In this document: piece by piece, positions 52,308 through 61,278 of the stretch
How the letters are laid out: every line of letters begins with the position of its first letter
How positions within the stretch are numbered: the stretch's first letter is position 1
From: Rhodobiaceae bacterium UBA7804
GTDB taxonomy: Bacteria > Pseudomonadota > Alphaproteobacteria > Parvibaculales > Parvibaculaceae
Assembly (NCBI GenBank): GCA_002480495.1
Contig: DLCG01000002.1
Location: 1-64,000, forward strand
Direction of reading: 5' to 3'
DNA length: 64,000 nucleotides
Program-made: the position numbers and the translations under genes
The notes under the pieces: generated by a model
What the model saw: only the letters and a program-made list of their open reading frames with translations
Databases searched by the model: none
What the model was told of the DNA's origin: nothing

Positions 52308-53230
52308 TCGGCGCGGGCGAGGTCGAAGCCTTCACCGGTCATCAACCAGCGGGCGCATTCATCGCCCAGTTTCTCGCGAGCGAGGGCTTCATATTCCGCG
52401 CATTCCTGAGGGCTCAGCACATCGCGCCAGCGGCCATTGGTGCCCTTGTTGATGAACGTCGCGGCACCGCCTTCCCATAGCGCACCGCCAAGAGGCGCGC
52501 TCTTGTCGGCGTTCTTCTTCATGTAGTCGAAGCTGCAATGCTCAAGTATCGCTGGCCAGCTTTCCTCACGCACCTCGATTTCGAGAAAGGCCGCAAGGCG
52601 GCGGATCTCGCCTTCCATGTCGCGCTTCATCGTCTCGAAATGCATGAAGTGGATGTTGGGCAGGTGACGGATCGCCCACCAGCTCGACACGTTTTCCCAG
52701 AAGGACCAGAAGGGGTAGCCGTCGCGAGCGATCCACTCCCTGAAATAGTCGTGCACGCCGGTCGTGACACGCTGAAGCTTCTCGCCGACAAGGCCGGGCG
52801 TCTCGTTCAGTGCCTCGTAAAATGCGTCGTTCGCATTGGCGTGATGATGGTACATGGACCAGAGCACGTCGCGTCCATCGCGGCCGATATAGATGTATTT
52901 CGCCTTCGGCGAATAGACGAGCGCATCGACGGGAAGATGCGTCTTCATGAAGCGGCGATGGGTCTGCGCCTCGAGCGCTTCGAGCTTCACTTCCGCCGGC
53001 GGGACGCGCAGATCGAGCCAGGGAGACAACTCGTTCACGGGAACGCCTTCCGCACCGTCGAAAATCAACTGGCCGACGATCTGTTGCGTCCATGTGGTGC
53101 CCGCCTTGCCATAGGTCGAGATCACGATGTCGTCGTCCCGGAACCGGAAATCGTTCCAGACGGTCGACTGAAAATGATTGCTGTGCAGCTCGCGCGTTTT
53201 TTCAGGCCACTGAATATCCGCAGACGCCAT
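52304..53230 (-). CDS. Cytosolic-type sulfotransferase
   Basis: 308 residues. Transfers sulfate from PAPS to an alcohol or amine. PAPS 5'-phosphosulfate loop TYGKAGTTW (39-47), catalytic His in RFMKTHLP, the 3'-phosphate-binding Arg in YIGRDGRDVLWS, and C-terminal FINKGTNGRWRDVLS. It resembles animal cytosolic SULTs, which are scattered among bacteria. No PAPS synthesis genes nearby. Single gene; substrate unknown. Confidence 0.9.
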   Translation of the reverse strand: MASADIQWPEKTRELHSNHFQSTVWNDFRFRDDDIVISTYGKAGTTWTQQIVGQLIFDGAEGVPVNELSPWLDLRVPPAEVKLEALEAQTHRRFMKTHLPVDALVYSPKAKYIYIGRDGRDVLWSMYHHHANANDAFYEALNETPGLVGEKLQRVTTGVHDYFREWIARDGYPFWSFWENVSSWWAIRHLPNIHFMHFETMKRDMEGEIRRLAAFLEIEVREESWPAILEHCSFDYMKKNADKSAPLGGALWEGGAATFINKGTNGRWRDVLSPQECAEYEALAREKLGDECARWLMTGEGFDLARAD

Positions 53231-53337
53231 TTGTCATCTCCCGCAATATAGAAAGCGCGGCAGGGCTCTACCGGCGGCCGCGCGGCGCGGACATTATCCG
53301 CACGCGGCCTAACCGGGAAGTGGCGGAAAGGACACAG

Positions 53338-53367
53338 AAAAACCGCCCGGAGGGAGCTTCCGGGCGG
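53338..53367 (-). terminator. Intrinsic terminator of trxB
   Basis: On the - strand, stem CCGCCCGGA / TCCGGGCGG (53359-53367 with 53343-53351) and a 7-base loop, then five T residues (53342-53338). It begins 37 bp after the trxB stop at 53404. Confidence 0.93.
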
Positions 53368-53403
53368 CCTGTTTTCTGCGATTTCAGTTGGCGGGATAAG
53401 GCT

Positions 53404-54408
53404 TTAGGCCGTTTCCGCCTCGCGGGAGCGCTCCAGCGGACCGGGGCCCTTGCCGGCCTTCTCCGCTTCCTGACCGGCCAGCCAGCGCTCGGTCTCCAGG
53501 GCGGCCATGCAGCCCATGCCAGCCGCCGTGACGGCCTGGCGGTAGATGTCGTCCGTCACGTCGCCTGCGGCGAAGACGCCCGGGATGCTCGTGGCCGTCG
53601 AGTCCGGTGCGGTGACGAGATAGCCGCCCGCCTTGGTCTTGAGCTGATCCTTGAAGAGCTCGGTCGCGGGCGAATGCCCGATCGCCATGAAGACGCCGTC
53701 GGCCTTGAGCTCCGTCACTTCGCCGGTCTTCACGTTCTTCACGCGTGCGCCGGTGACGCCGAGCGGGTCTTCGTCGCCGACGATCTCCTCGATCACCGAA
53801 TCCCAGACCACTTCGATCTTCGGGTGATTGAAGAGGCGCTCCTGCATGACCTTTTCGGCGCGGAACGTGTCGCGGCGATGGATCACAGTGACCTTGCTCG
53901 CGAAGTTCGTGAGGAAGAGGGCTTCCTCCACGGCGGAGTTGCCGCCGCCGACGACCAGCACTTCCTTGCCGCGATAGAAGAAGCCGTCGCAGGTCGCGCA
54001 AGCCGAGACACCGAAGCCCTGGAACTTTTCTTCCGAGGGGATGCCGAGCCACTTCGCCTGTGCGCCCGTCGCAATGATCAGCGCGTCGCAGGTATAGACC
54101 GTGCCGCTGTCGCCCTTGAGTTCGAAGGGATGCTTCTTCAGGTCAGCATGGACGATCGTGTCGGCAATCATCTCCGTGCCCATGTGGCGGGCCTGAGCTT
54201 CCATCTGCTCCATGAGCCAGGGACCCTGGATCGCTTCGGCGAAGCCCGGATAGTTTTCCACATCGGTTGTGATGGTGAGCTGACCGCCCGGCTGGATGCC
54301 CTGGATGAGCACAGGTTCGAGCATGGCGCGTGCGGCGTAGATAGCGGCGGTGTATCCGGCGGCGCCGGCGCCGATGATGAGGACTTTCGCGTGTTTCTTG
54401 TCGGACAT
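53404..54408 (-). CDS. trxB: Thioredoxin-disulfide reductase
   Basis: 334 residues from ATG 54408. FAD site IIGAGAAGYTAAIYAAR (11-27), redox pair Cys137/Cys140 in ACATCDG, NADPH motif VVGGGNSAVEEALFL and the C-terminal FAAGDVTDD. Reduces thioredoxin with NADPH. It lies 111 bp downstream of a 2-Cys peroxiredoxin gene on the same strand, which would draw on its electrons. Ends at a strong terminator. Confidence 0.96.
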   Translation of the reverse strand: MSDKKHAKVLIIGAGAAGYTAAIYAARAMLEPVLIQGIQPGGQLTITTDVENYPGFAEAIQGPWLMEQMEAQARHMGTEMIADTIVHADLKKHPFELKGDSGTVYTCDALIIATGAQAKWLGIPSEEKFQGFGVSACATCDGFFYRGKEVLVVGGGNSAVEEALFLTNFASKVTVIHRRDTFRAEKVMQERLFNHPKIEVVWDSVIEEIVGDEDPLGVTGARVKNVKTGEVTELKADGVFMAIGHSPATELFKDQLKTKAGGYLVTAPDSTATSIPGVFAAGDVTDDIYRQAVTAAGMGCMAALETERWLAGQEAEKAGKGPGPLERSREAETA

Positions 54409-54519
54409 GATACTTCCGTGCGCTTGAGCCGGGTGGGGGCTGGCCGTGTGAATGGCGGATGAGCGGGGCAGGGCCTGCGATACTATATAGGTACCCGCAG
54501 GCCCCGCCAAAAGGGAGGC

Positions 54520-55125
54520 TTAGAGCGCCTCGGCGTGGCTGCCGAGGTACTTCGCGACGCCTTCGGCGTCCGCCTTCATGCCTTCCTGGCCCTTCTGCCA
54601 GCCGGCGGGGCAGACTTCGCCATGCTCTTCGTGGAACTGCAGCGCATCGACCATACGCAGCGCCTCGTCGGCATTGCGGCCAAGCGGCAGGTCGTTCACG
54701 AGCTGATGGCGGACAACGCCGTCACGGTCGATGAGGAAGGTGCCGCGAAGCGCCACGCCGTCCTTCTCGATCAGCACGTCATAGTCGCGCGCGATCTGCT
54801 TCGTCATATCGGCCACCATCGGGAACTTGACCGGGCCGAGGCCGCCATCCTTCGGCGCCGTATTGCGCCAGGCGGCATGGGTGAACTGGCTGTCGACCGA
54901 GACGGCGACAACCTTCACGTTCAACTCCTCGAACTTCGGCACACGGTTCGAATAGGCGAGGATTTCCGAGGGGCAGACGAAGGTGAAGTCCAGCGGGTAG
55001 AAGAACACCAGCCCATAGGAGCCGTTGAGGTGAGAGCGGAGATTGAAGTCCTCAACAATGTCGCCATCGGGCATGACGGCGGCGGCGGTGAAATCGGGGG
55101 CTTGCTTGCCTACGAGAACGGCCAT
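54520..55125 (-). CDS. Typical 2-Cys peroxiredoxin (AhpC/Prx1 type)
   Basis: 201 residues from ATG 55125 with AAGGAG upstream. Peroxidatic Cys51 in FTFVCPSE, resolving Cys172 in GEVCPAGW, plus GGLGPV and a C-terminal helix, i.e. the GGLG/YF-type sensitive to over-oxidation (the YF part is not obvious here). Removes H2O2 and organic peroxides via thioredoxin. Upstream of trxB. No oxyR or ahpF adjacent. Confidence 0.95.
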   Translation of the reverse strand: MAVLVGKQAPDFTAAAVMPDGDIVEDFNLRSHLNGSYGLVFFYPLDFTFVCPSEILAYSNRVPKFEELNVKVVAVSVDSQFTHAAWRNTAPKDGGLGPVKFPMVADMTKQIARDYDVLIEKDGVALRGTFLIDRDGVVRHQLVNDLPLGRNADEALRMVDALQFHEEHGEVCPAGWQKGQEGMKADAEGVAKYLGSHAEAL

Positions 55126-55523
55126 TCGGTAACTCCTTGAAACTGTTGGGCGGGAAGCCGGAAGCCGGCCTTTCACGCTACTTAGACGCATTCTAAAACT
55201 GTTTCAAGGGGGAAATGCTGCGTTGCGACATATTGTCGGGGCAGTTTTCATTGTCGGGGCAGTGTTCACGGGTGGCGGCAACGCCGTGAACTCCCGGAGC
55301 AGGCGGCGAGGACCTTTATCCCGACCTGCGCGGCATCGTCCTTAGGGGGATTCGGCGGGATTGTCTCCTTACAATCCAGATGCCGCCGGCGCATCGCCTT
55401 GACCGGAAATCTGTATCTTTTGACTGTTCCGCCAACTATGGAGAATTGTTTTTGCGCTTCGGGTTTTTCCTCGCATAGCGTCCGCGCATCCAGAACACGG
55501 AACAGGCAGGAAAGAGGAAAACC
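55126..55523. other. 398-bp intergenic region with a direct repeat and a hairpin
   Basis: No gene seen. ATTGTCGGGGCAGT occurs twice (55232-55245 and 55250-55263, 18-bp step). Right after it, GTTCACGG (55264-55271) pairs with CCGTGAAC (55284-55291), a hairpin with a GGCGGCAACGCC-like inner part. These sit about 110-170 bp upstream of the peroxiredoxin start and may be its regulatory region. The rest is the leader of the TPR gene, with GGAAAGAGG at its end. Confidence 0.5.
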
Positions 55524-57317
55524 ATGGCCAGGTCGCCACTCATCATTGCCATCGGGGCAGCCACCATTGCGGGAATGGCGCTCTTCTTGAAAATGACACC
55601 GCCCGAGCCGAGTGTTCCCGAGAGCGAACTCGAACTGCTGCTCGCTCCGCGGCTGATCGCGCAGAACCAGTGCGGGCGTGGCGGCCGAGAGCGCGCCTCC
55701 TTCTTCAAGCCTTCTTTCCAGATTGCTCTCGCATCTTCCGCGCGGGCGGCCACCAGAGCCGAGGAGAAGGCGCCGCTGTGGCCGGGGCTTGGCAAGAGGA
55801 CAGTCCCCATCACCACGGCAAGCGCCGAAGCGCAGACCTATTTCGACCAAGGCTTCGCTTTCCTCTACGGCTTCAACCACTGGGAAGCCATTCGTTCGTT
55901 CCAGCAGGCGCAGGAACTCGATCCCGGTTGCGCCATGTGCTACTGGGGCGAGGCGAAGGCGCGCGGACCCAATATCAACGCGCCGATGGACAAGGGCGAG
56001 GAACACCCGGCCCTCACCGCGATCAAGCGGGCGGTTGCCCTGTCGGATAATGTTACCGCGAAGGAGCGGGGGCTGATCGAGGCCTTAGCGCTTCGCTATA
56101 CGCCCGATGGCGATGCCTCGCGCGCCGATCTCGACAAGCGCTATGCCGAGGCCATGACGGCGCTGCATGAGCGGTTCCCGGACGATCAGGACATTGCGGT
56201 TCTCTATGCGGAAGCGCAGATGGATCTCTCTCCCTGGAATTACTGGGAGAGGGACTACAAGACGCCGCTGCCGCATATCGCAGGCGCCATTGCCGCCGTC
56301 GAGGACGTGCTGGCCGCGAATCCCGACCATGCAGGGGCGATCCATCTCCACATCCATCTGCTGGAAGCCTCCGCCATGCCGGAGCGGGCGGAGGAGGGCG
56401 CGGAGCGTCTTGCCGACCTCATGCCGGGCGCGGGCCACCTCGTCCATATGCCGGGGCATATCTTCTTTCGTGTGGGCCGCTATCTCGACTCTCTGGAGAC
56501 GAATGTGCGCGCGGTGGAGGTCGACGAAGCCTATCTCGCGAAGACGCAGGGCTCGGACATCTATCGCTACGGCTATTATCCGCACAATGTGCATTTCGTT
56601 CTCGTTTCCGCGCAGATGGCGGGCGATGCGGAAACGGCGATGGAATATGCGCGGAAGCTCGACGGGCTCATTCCCTTCGAGGCGGTGACATCCGCCGCCA
56701 TTGTTCAGCCGGTGAAAGTCGCCCCTTACTATGCCTTTCTAGACTTCGGGACGCCGGAAGACATCGCCAACATGCCGGAGCCGCCGGAGAACCTGCCTTT
56801 CGTAAAAGGAATCTGGCGCTATGTGCAGGGTGTTGCCGCGGTTCGTGCGGACGACATCGCCAGGGCTCGTGCGGAGGCGGATGCGATTGCCGCACTGCGC
56901 GACGATGAGGGGCTCGCCGATCTTGCCGCGGCGAATGTGCCCGCGGAGGACATTCTCCTTCTGTCAGAGACGGTGCTGCGCGCGCGCATCGCCCAACACG
57001 AGGGTGACTTCGCGCAAGCGCGGTCGGAACTCGAGAGGGCGGTGACGTTGCAGGATGCGCTGAACTATACCGAGCCGCCCTTCTGGTACTATCCGGTCGA
57101 GCAGACGCTGGGGGCCGTGCTCCTTCAGGCGGGCGATCCGGAAGCGGCTATCGAGCAGTTCCGGGCGGCGCTTGTCCGTCATCCGAACAATGCCTGGTCG
57201 CTCTACGGTTTGATGAAGGCGCAGGAGGCGGCCGGCGATGAGACGGCCGGTTATACCTCGAAGCTTCTCAAGGAAGCGGCCTTCGACCCTGGCGCGATCA
57301 CGATCGACAGACTTTGA
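55524..57317 (+). CDS. TPR-repeat protein, membrane-anchored, unknown function
   Basis: 597 residues. N-terminal hydrophobic segment (about 4-22) as signal or anchor, then helical tetratricopeptide repeats through the C terminus (AIRSFQQAQELDPGCAMCYW near 130; AALVRHPNNAWSLYGLMKAQ near the end). Conserved Cys pair in CAMCYWGEA and a His-rich stretch HLHIHLLEAS then HLVHMPGHIFFRVGRY, marks of a family of secreted TPR proteins of unknown role. The terminator at 57328 follows. Confidence 0.85.
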   Translation: MARSPLIIAIGAATIAGMALFLKMTPPEPSVPESELELLLAPRLIAQNQCGRGGRERASFFKPSFQIALASSARAATRAEEKAPLWPGLGKRTVPITTASAEAQTYFDQGFAFLYGFNHWEAIRSFQQAQELDPGCAMCYWGEAKARGPNINAPMDKGEEHPALTAIKRAVALSDNVTAKERGLIEALALRYTPDGDASRADLDKRYAEAMTALHERFPDDQDIAVLYAEAQMDLSPWNYWERDYKTPLPHIAGAIAAVEDVLAANPDHAGAIHLHIHLLEASAMPERAEEGAERLADLMPGAGHLVHMPGHIFFRVGRYLDSLETNVRAVEVDEAYLAKTQGSDIYRYGYYPHNVHFVLVSAQMAGDAETAMEYARKLDGLIPFEAVTSAAIVQPVKVAPYYAFLDFGTPEDIANMPEPPENLPFVKGIWRYVQGVAAVRADDIARARAEADAIAALRDDEGLADLAAANVPAEDILLLSETVLRARIAQHEGDFAQARSELERAVTLQDALNYTEPPFWYYPVEQTLGAVLLQAGDPEAAIEQFRAALVRHPNNAWSLYGLMKAQEAAGDETAGYTSKLLKEAAFDPGAITIDRL

Positions 57318-57327
57318 AAAGAAAAGG

Positions 57328-57351
57328 ACGCCGCCCCTGATGAGGCGGCGT
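57328..57351. terminator. Bidirectional terminator between convergent genes
   Basis: ACGCCGCC (57328-57335) pairs with GGCGGCGT (57344-57351), loop of eight. The + side continues TTCTCTTTCT and the - side reads CCTTTTCTTTTC, so both convergent transcripts could end here. Confidence 0.8.
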
Positions 57352-57359
57352 TCTCTTTC

Positions 57360-59339
57360 TCAGAAGCCGAACATGTGATCGAGGCAGAAGCTCTTGCCGC
57401 CATTCACGAGACCGTGGAAGCCGAAGAGGCGGCAGGTCGTGTCGCGGATGATGACGTAGCCCGAGCCGCCCATCTTTTCACGGTCCTCGCGGGAGAAGAC
57501 TTCCGAAAGGCGCCAGTGGAAAGAGCCGCCGCAGGCGATCTCGATCTTCTTCTCGGCCACAGGCTTGCCGTCCGCATCGTGCAGAATGAGAAGCGTCGAG
57601 CTTTTCGGGTGCCAGTCGGTCGAGGCCGGATAGATCAGGTGACAGAGCGTGTCGAGCGCGCCGTCCTCGAGCGCAGGGCCTGCAACGCGCAGGAAGAGGC
57701 GGGTGGTGAGCCCCGGCGGCTTGTTCGTGTAGCTCTGCGGCTCGTCCTTGTAGATGACGGCCGTGTTGTAGATATGCGCGCCGAAAATCGTCTCGGCGCG
57801 GTGGCCGCTTTCCTTCTGCTCGAAGCGGCCAAGCGCGTGGAGCCAGCCATTTGCCTCGCCGCCATTGCGGAAGTCATAAAGAAACTCGACATGGCCATAG
57901 CCGGAGGGAAGTTTCAGCGATTCTTCCTTCATCCATGCTTCGACGCTGACCTCCACGCTTTCGCGGCGGGGAATGCGGCCGAGATATTTCGTGGCGACGA
58001 CCGTTCCGTTTGCGTCGATCATTTCGGCGCGGAGCGGCATTTCATGCTCGTCGCGCGCCATGGGCGTCGGCAGCATGACGGTTTCGAACTTGTCGCGCGG
58101 CAGGATAGGCAGCGGCATGATGTAGCCCTTGCCCATGTATTTATCGAGGTTCGCGATTTCGGGGTTCGGCTTCAGGTCCGTGCGCTCGACATTCGCATGC
58201 GCGAGGCGGCGCTGGCCGGAATTGCGGATCACCTCGTAGCGGGGGCGCACGAAATAGCGTCCCGCGACGACCTCGATCTGATCGGGCCATTTGGCGTCGG
58301 GCAGCAGGCTTTCCACCGGAATGCCGCGCGTGCCGAAAGGCGGAATCTCGTCCTCATACCAGGAGACGTCCTGCGCACCCATCACATTGAGGCCGACGGT
58401 GCGCGGGGGAATGGGCATGGGATGCGAGTTCTGAACGAAGAGCGTCACGCGCTCGTCCGCTTCGCCCGCAGGCATTCCCGCATAGTAGTCGGCAGGCCAG
58501 GCATTCGCGTCATGGCTGCAGGAGAGGGCGAGGCCGTTCTCGCCATACATGTCGAGCGCGTATTTGACGACGTCGTGGCCCTTGATGCGCACCGCATGAA
58601 TGAAGAGCGAGCCGGTGAAATCCTCGAGGCCGAAACGCTCGCGTATTTCCGCGCTGTCGATAATGAACGGCGCTCCCGCCATCGGTAGCGTCTCGCGCCA
58701 TTCGGCGAGCTGATTTCCCTTCTCGTCAAAGAGGCAGAGCCAAAGCTCGGGATTTTCCGCGCCGTGCAGGCCCCAGTAATTCGCGCTGGCCACGCGCGTA
58801 TGAATGCCGTCATGACCGTTCGCGCCCTTCTTCTCGCGCATGAGCGCGAAGTTGGTCGCGAAGTTCATCGGGTCGAGATAGTTCGACTTGTTGGTGAGCA
58901 TGTCGTCCGGCAGACGAATGTCGTCGAGTGTCGCGATGCGAGCGCCATCCGGGAAAACATGTTTGATGGAAGGGAGGGTCTTGCCCGCGTCGAAGGTGAG
59001 GACGAGAACGGCCTTCGCATTCGATTTGCGCATTTCGCTGACCGGCTTCGCCTCATGGCCGAGAAATGTCGAGCCGAGGTCTTCCACGCGCTGCACGTAG
59101 TAGCCCGCGACATCGAGGCGGCCGAGATCGTAATAGGCGTGGAAATTGCCGATGGTGCCGGAGGGATCGTAGATCGCGACGGGTCCGGCCTTTGCGAGAC
59201 CGGCGATCAAGGCCTGTCCCTTCGGCGCGGTCAGCGGATGGCCGAGCGCCTTGAAGAGTGTCGCGCCGCCGGCATTATTGCCCGGACGCCAGCCATGAGA
59301 TAGGTCGGCGTTCTTGAAGGTCTCGATCTGCAAGGTCAT
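57360..59339 (-). CDS. Large protein of unknown function, paired with a 2OG-Fe(II) oxygenase
   Basis: 659 residues, no signal peptide, no membrane helix, no repeat seen. N-terminal MTLQIETFKNADLSHGWRPG; a Rossmann-like passage (AKAVLVLTFDAGKTLPSI) near 110-125; then many beta-rich stretches (YLGRIPRRESVEVSV; LLILHDADGKPVAEKK) that suggest stacked sandwich domains. Internal landmarks include HVEFLYDFRNGG and FGFHGLVNGGKSFCLDHMFGF, which runs to the C terminus (21 residues in two pieces: FGFHGLVNGG and KSFCLDHMFGF). I do not recognise the family. It starts 23 bp after the oxygenase stop, so they are co-transcribed. Confidence 0.85.
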   Translation of the reverse strand: MTLQIETFKNADLSHGWRPGNNAGGATLFKALGHPLTAPKGQALIAGLAKAGPVAIYDPSGTIGNFHAYYDLGRLDVAGYYVQRVEDLGSTFLGHEAKPVSEMRKSNAKAVLVLTFDAGKTLPSIKHVFPDGARIATLDDIRLPDDMLTNKSNYLDPMNFATNFALMREKKGANGHDGIHTRVASANYWGLHGAENPELWLCLFDEKGNQLAEWRETLPMAGAPFIIDSAEIRERFGLEDFTGSLFIHAVRIKGHDVVKYALDMYGENGLALSCSHDANAWPADYYAGMPAGEADERVTLFVQNSHPMPIPPRTVGLNVMGAQDVSWYEDEIPPFGTRGIPVESLLPDAKWPDQIEVVAGRYFVRPRYEVIRNSGQRRLAHANVERTDLKPNPEIANLDKYMGKGYIMPLPILPRDKFETVMLPTPMARDEHEMPLRAEMIDANGTVVATKYLGRIPRRESVEVSVEAWMKEESLKLPSGYGHVEFLYDFRNGGEANGWLHALGRFEQKESGHRAETIFGAHIYNTAVIYKDEPQSYTNKPPGLTTRLFLRVAGPALEDGALDTLCHLIYPASTDWHPKSSTLLILHDADGKPVAEKKIEIACGGSFHWRLSEVFSREDREKMGGSGYVIIRDTTCRLFGFHGLVNGGKSFCLDHMFGF

Positions 59340-59361
59340 CGAACTGTCCTCGATCCGCGTT

Positions 59362-60018
59362 TCAGTGGGCGCCGGTGGTTTCGCGCGAGGCGCGGGAACC
59401 GAACGGATTGAGACGCTTCAGCGTGGAGGTGAAACGATGACGGCGCTGTTCATGGGCGACGACATCCTCGTCGCGCACCCAATTCATCTGGATCGCCCGG
59501 CGCTGACCCTCGAAGGGTTCATGGCCGTGCCAGGACTTGTCGGAACGCTTGAAGACGAGAAGCGTGCCGCCATTGGGAGAGACTTCTTCCGCCGCATCGT
59601 TGAGGTCGGTGCCCGAGCGCAGGATGCGCAGCCGCCCGCCGCCCGCTTCCCATTCCTGGTTCAGATAAAGCAGGACGGTGATGATCTTCGATTCGGTATC
59701 GGTGTGGATCTTGCCGTTGTTGCGCGCGCAATGCCCGCGGATCGTGAACATGCTGGGGCGTCCGGTGAGATCGACGCCGAACTTCTCCTCGATCACCTTG
59801 CGGAACTCGGGCCCGTTCATTTCCTCCAGCAACTGCTCGAAGCTGCCATAGATGTCGAGTTCGCTCGGCGGGATGGAACCCGTCGACTCGATATTCGGAA
59901 AGTCGGCGATCACGCTGTCGAGCGCCTTGCCCGTCACGAAAGCCGGGACGACGAGATATTCGTAAGGATCCGTCTTCAGCGGTGTCGCGCGAAGTGCTTC
60001 GATGTCGATCAGGCTCAT
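59362..60018 (-). CDS. 2-oxoglutarate/Fe(II)-dependent oxygenase (prolyl-hydroxylase type)
   Basis: 218 residues from ATG 60018; an ATG at 60039 (MKRVNGIM) is also possible. Double-stranded beta-helix with iron ligands His105 and Asp107 in KIHTDTE and distal His164 or 166 in SWHGHEP, and 2OG-binding Arg in GQRRAIQMNW. Hydroxylates a protein or small molecule. It lies 129 bp after the ELM1-family gene and upstream of the unknown 659-residue protein, which may be its substrate or partner (inference). Confidence 0.88.
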   Translation of the reverse strand: MSLIDIEALRATPLKTDPYEYLVVPAFVTGKALDSVIADFPNIESTGSIPPSELDIYGSFEQLLEEMNGPEFRKVIEEKFGVDLTGRPSMFTIRGHCARNNGKIHTDTESKIITVLLYLNQEWEAGGGRLRILRSGTDLNDAAEEVSPNGGTLLVFKRSDKSWHGHEPFEGQRRAIQMNWVRDEDVVAHEQRRHRFTSTLKRLNPFGSRASRETTGAH

Positions 60019-60147
60019 GATGCCGTTTACCCTTTTCATGCCCGTCCGGGCCGGTCGGTCCGGGAAATTCAGTGGGGCGATCTTGCGAATGGCGGGCCAG
60101 CCTGCGCAACGTCCCCAAATGTCGCGGCATCCAATTGCCGCACCCGA

Positions 60148-61182
60148 TTAACCCTTTTTCTCTTGCGGCCTTGTTCTTGCCGCCTGCTTCGCGCGGTGTG
60201 CGGCGAAGCGGGAGGCGATGGCTTCCGCAATCTCATCGGTAGCATTTAATGGCTCGTATACCCAGCTTTCAAGCCGACCGGCGAATGGACGCGCCGCGCC
60301 TGTGGCGTATATGGCATCGAGAAAGCGGCGGAATTTCGCCTCCTTGCGCGACTGGCCGCTGTCGAGCTCGATCACATGCACGGGTTTTCCGGTGAAAGCA
60401 GCCTCGCCGACCATGTTGACCGAGTCGCAGGTGACGATGACGGCATCGGCGAGGCCGAGGAAACCGAAATAGGGGTTGGGGCCGCTTCCGTCCCATATGA
60501 CAGCCTGTCTGTCCTTCAACGCCTCCTTCAGGATTTCGGTCTGCCGTTCGCCCGTGCGGCGCGAGGGCGTGACCATGAGCCCCGCGCCTGCATCGGCAAT
60601 GGCGGCAAGCTCGCGGGCGATGCCGGCGGCTGTCTCCTCGGTAAGGCGGTACACGGAATTTGTGCCTCCGATCAGGACCGCAACGCGCGGGCGGGGCAGA
60701 TGCGTCACCTGCTGTGCGAAGAGTTTTGCCTCGTCCGCAAGGCGCGCCCGCGTCAAGCGGTGAGGGGAGACGACGGTCGACAGGACGTTCGGCCCTTCCA
60801 GCCTGTCATGGGCGGGCGCCCAGACGAAATCGAAGTTCGAGGGGGCGATGCGCGGGTCCTGAAGGACGACGGTGAAGGTTCGCCAGCCGGATTTGCGGCG
60901 GATCATCTGCGCATAGGGGATGGACTGGCGGCCCGAAGCGATGAGGATGTCGGGCCAGGGAGGTGCAATGTTTCCGTCCGGCTGCGCCGGACCCCATGGC
61001 GCCATCCACTTCCAGGGCGGGGAGGGGGAGACGCGCTTCATCACCGGCGCGAGGCCAAGCGCCTCCGCGATGCCGCGGCCCTGCGTCTCGAAGCCCGCCA
61101 TGCCGTTGGTCAGCACCCAGCAGGAGAGCTTCTCCGGCGAGGGGATGAGGCTTTTGGGCGGTTCCGCCTCGTTTTCGGTCAT
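60148..61182 (-). CDS. ELM1/GtrOC1 family putative nucleoside-diphosphate-sugar epimerase or glycosyltransferase-like protein
   Basis: 344 residues. WVLTNGMAGFETQGRGIAEAL, ILIASGRQSIPYAQMIRR, FDFVWAPAHDRL, VAVLIGGTNSVYRLTEE and the C-terminal DSVNMVGEAAFTGKPVHVIEL are the pattern of the mitochondrial-fission ELM1 family, common in alphaproteobacteria. The fold is GT-B-like with an uncertain function, possibly in cell-envelope or lipid-glycan work. Divergent from the Lrp gene. Confidence 0.88.
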   Translation of the reverse strand: MTENEAEPPKSLIPSPEKLSCWVLTNGMAGFETQGRGIAEALGLAPVMKRVSPSPPWKWMAPWGPAQPDGNIAPPWPDILIASGRQSIPYAQMIRRKSGWRTFTVVLQDPRIAPSNFDFVWAPAHDRLEGPNVLSTVVSPHRLTRARLADEAKLFAQQVTHLPRPRVAVLIGGTNSVYRLTEETAAGIARELAAIADAGAGLMVTPSRRTGERQTEILKEALKDRQAVIWDGSGPNPYFGFLGLADAVIVTCDSVNMVGEAAFTGKPVHVIELDSGQSRKEAKFRRFLDAIYATGAARPFAGRLESWVYEPLNATDEIAEAIASRFAAHRAKQAARTRPQEKKG

Positions 61183-61210
61183 ATTCGTGCGCTATCGGGT
61201 AATTTTATTA

Positions 61211-61231
61211 CTGAATCGGGCCAATATTCAG
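61211..61231. promoter_or_regulatory. Inverted repeat in the ELM1-lrp divergent region (CTGAAT-N9-ATTCAG)
   Basis: CTGAAT (61211-61216) and ATTCAG (61226-61231) with a 9-base spacer, embedded in AT-rich sequence between divergent starts at 61182 and 61279. A likely operator, plausibly for the Lrp protein itself. Confidence 0.55.
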
Positions 61232-61278
61232 AGTAAGTAAAGCGCCGCAAACCACAAGTCACCATCCGGGGGAGCCCC

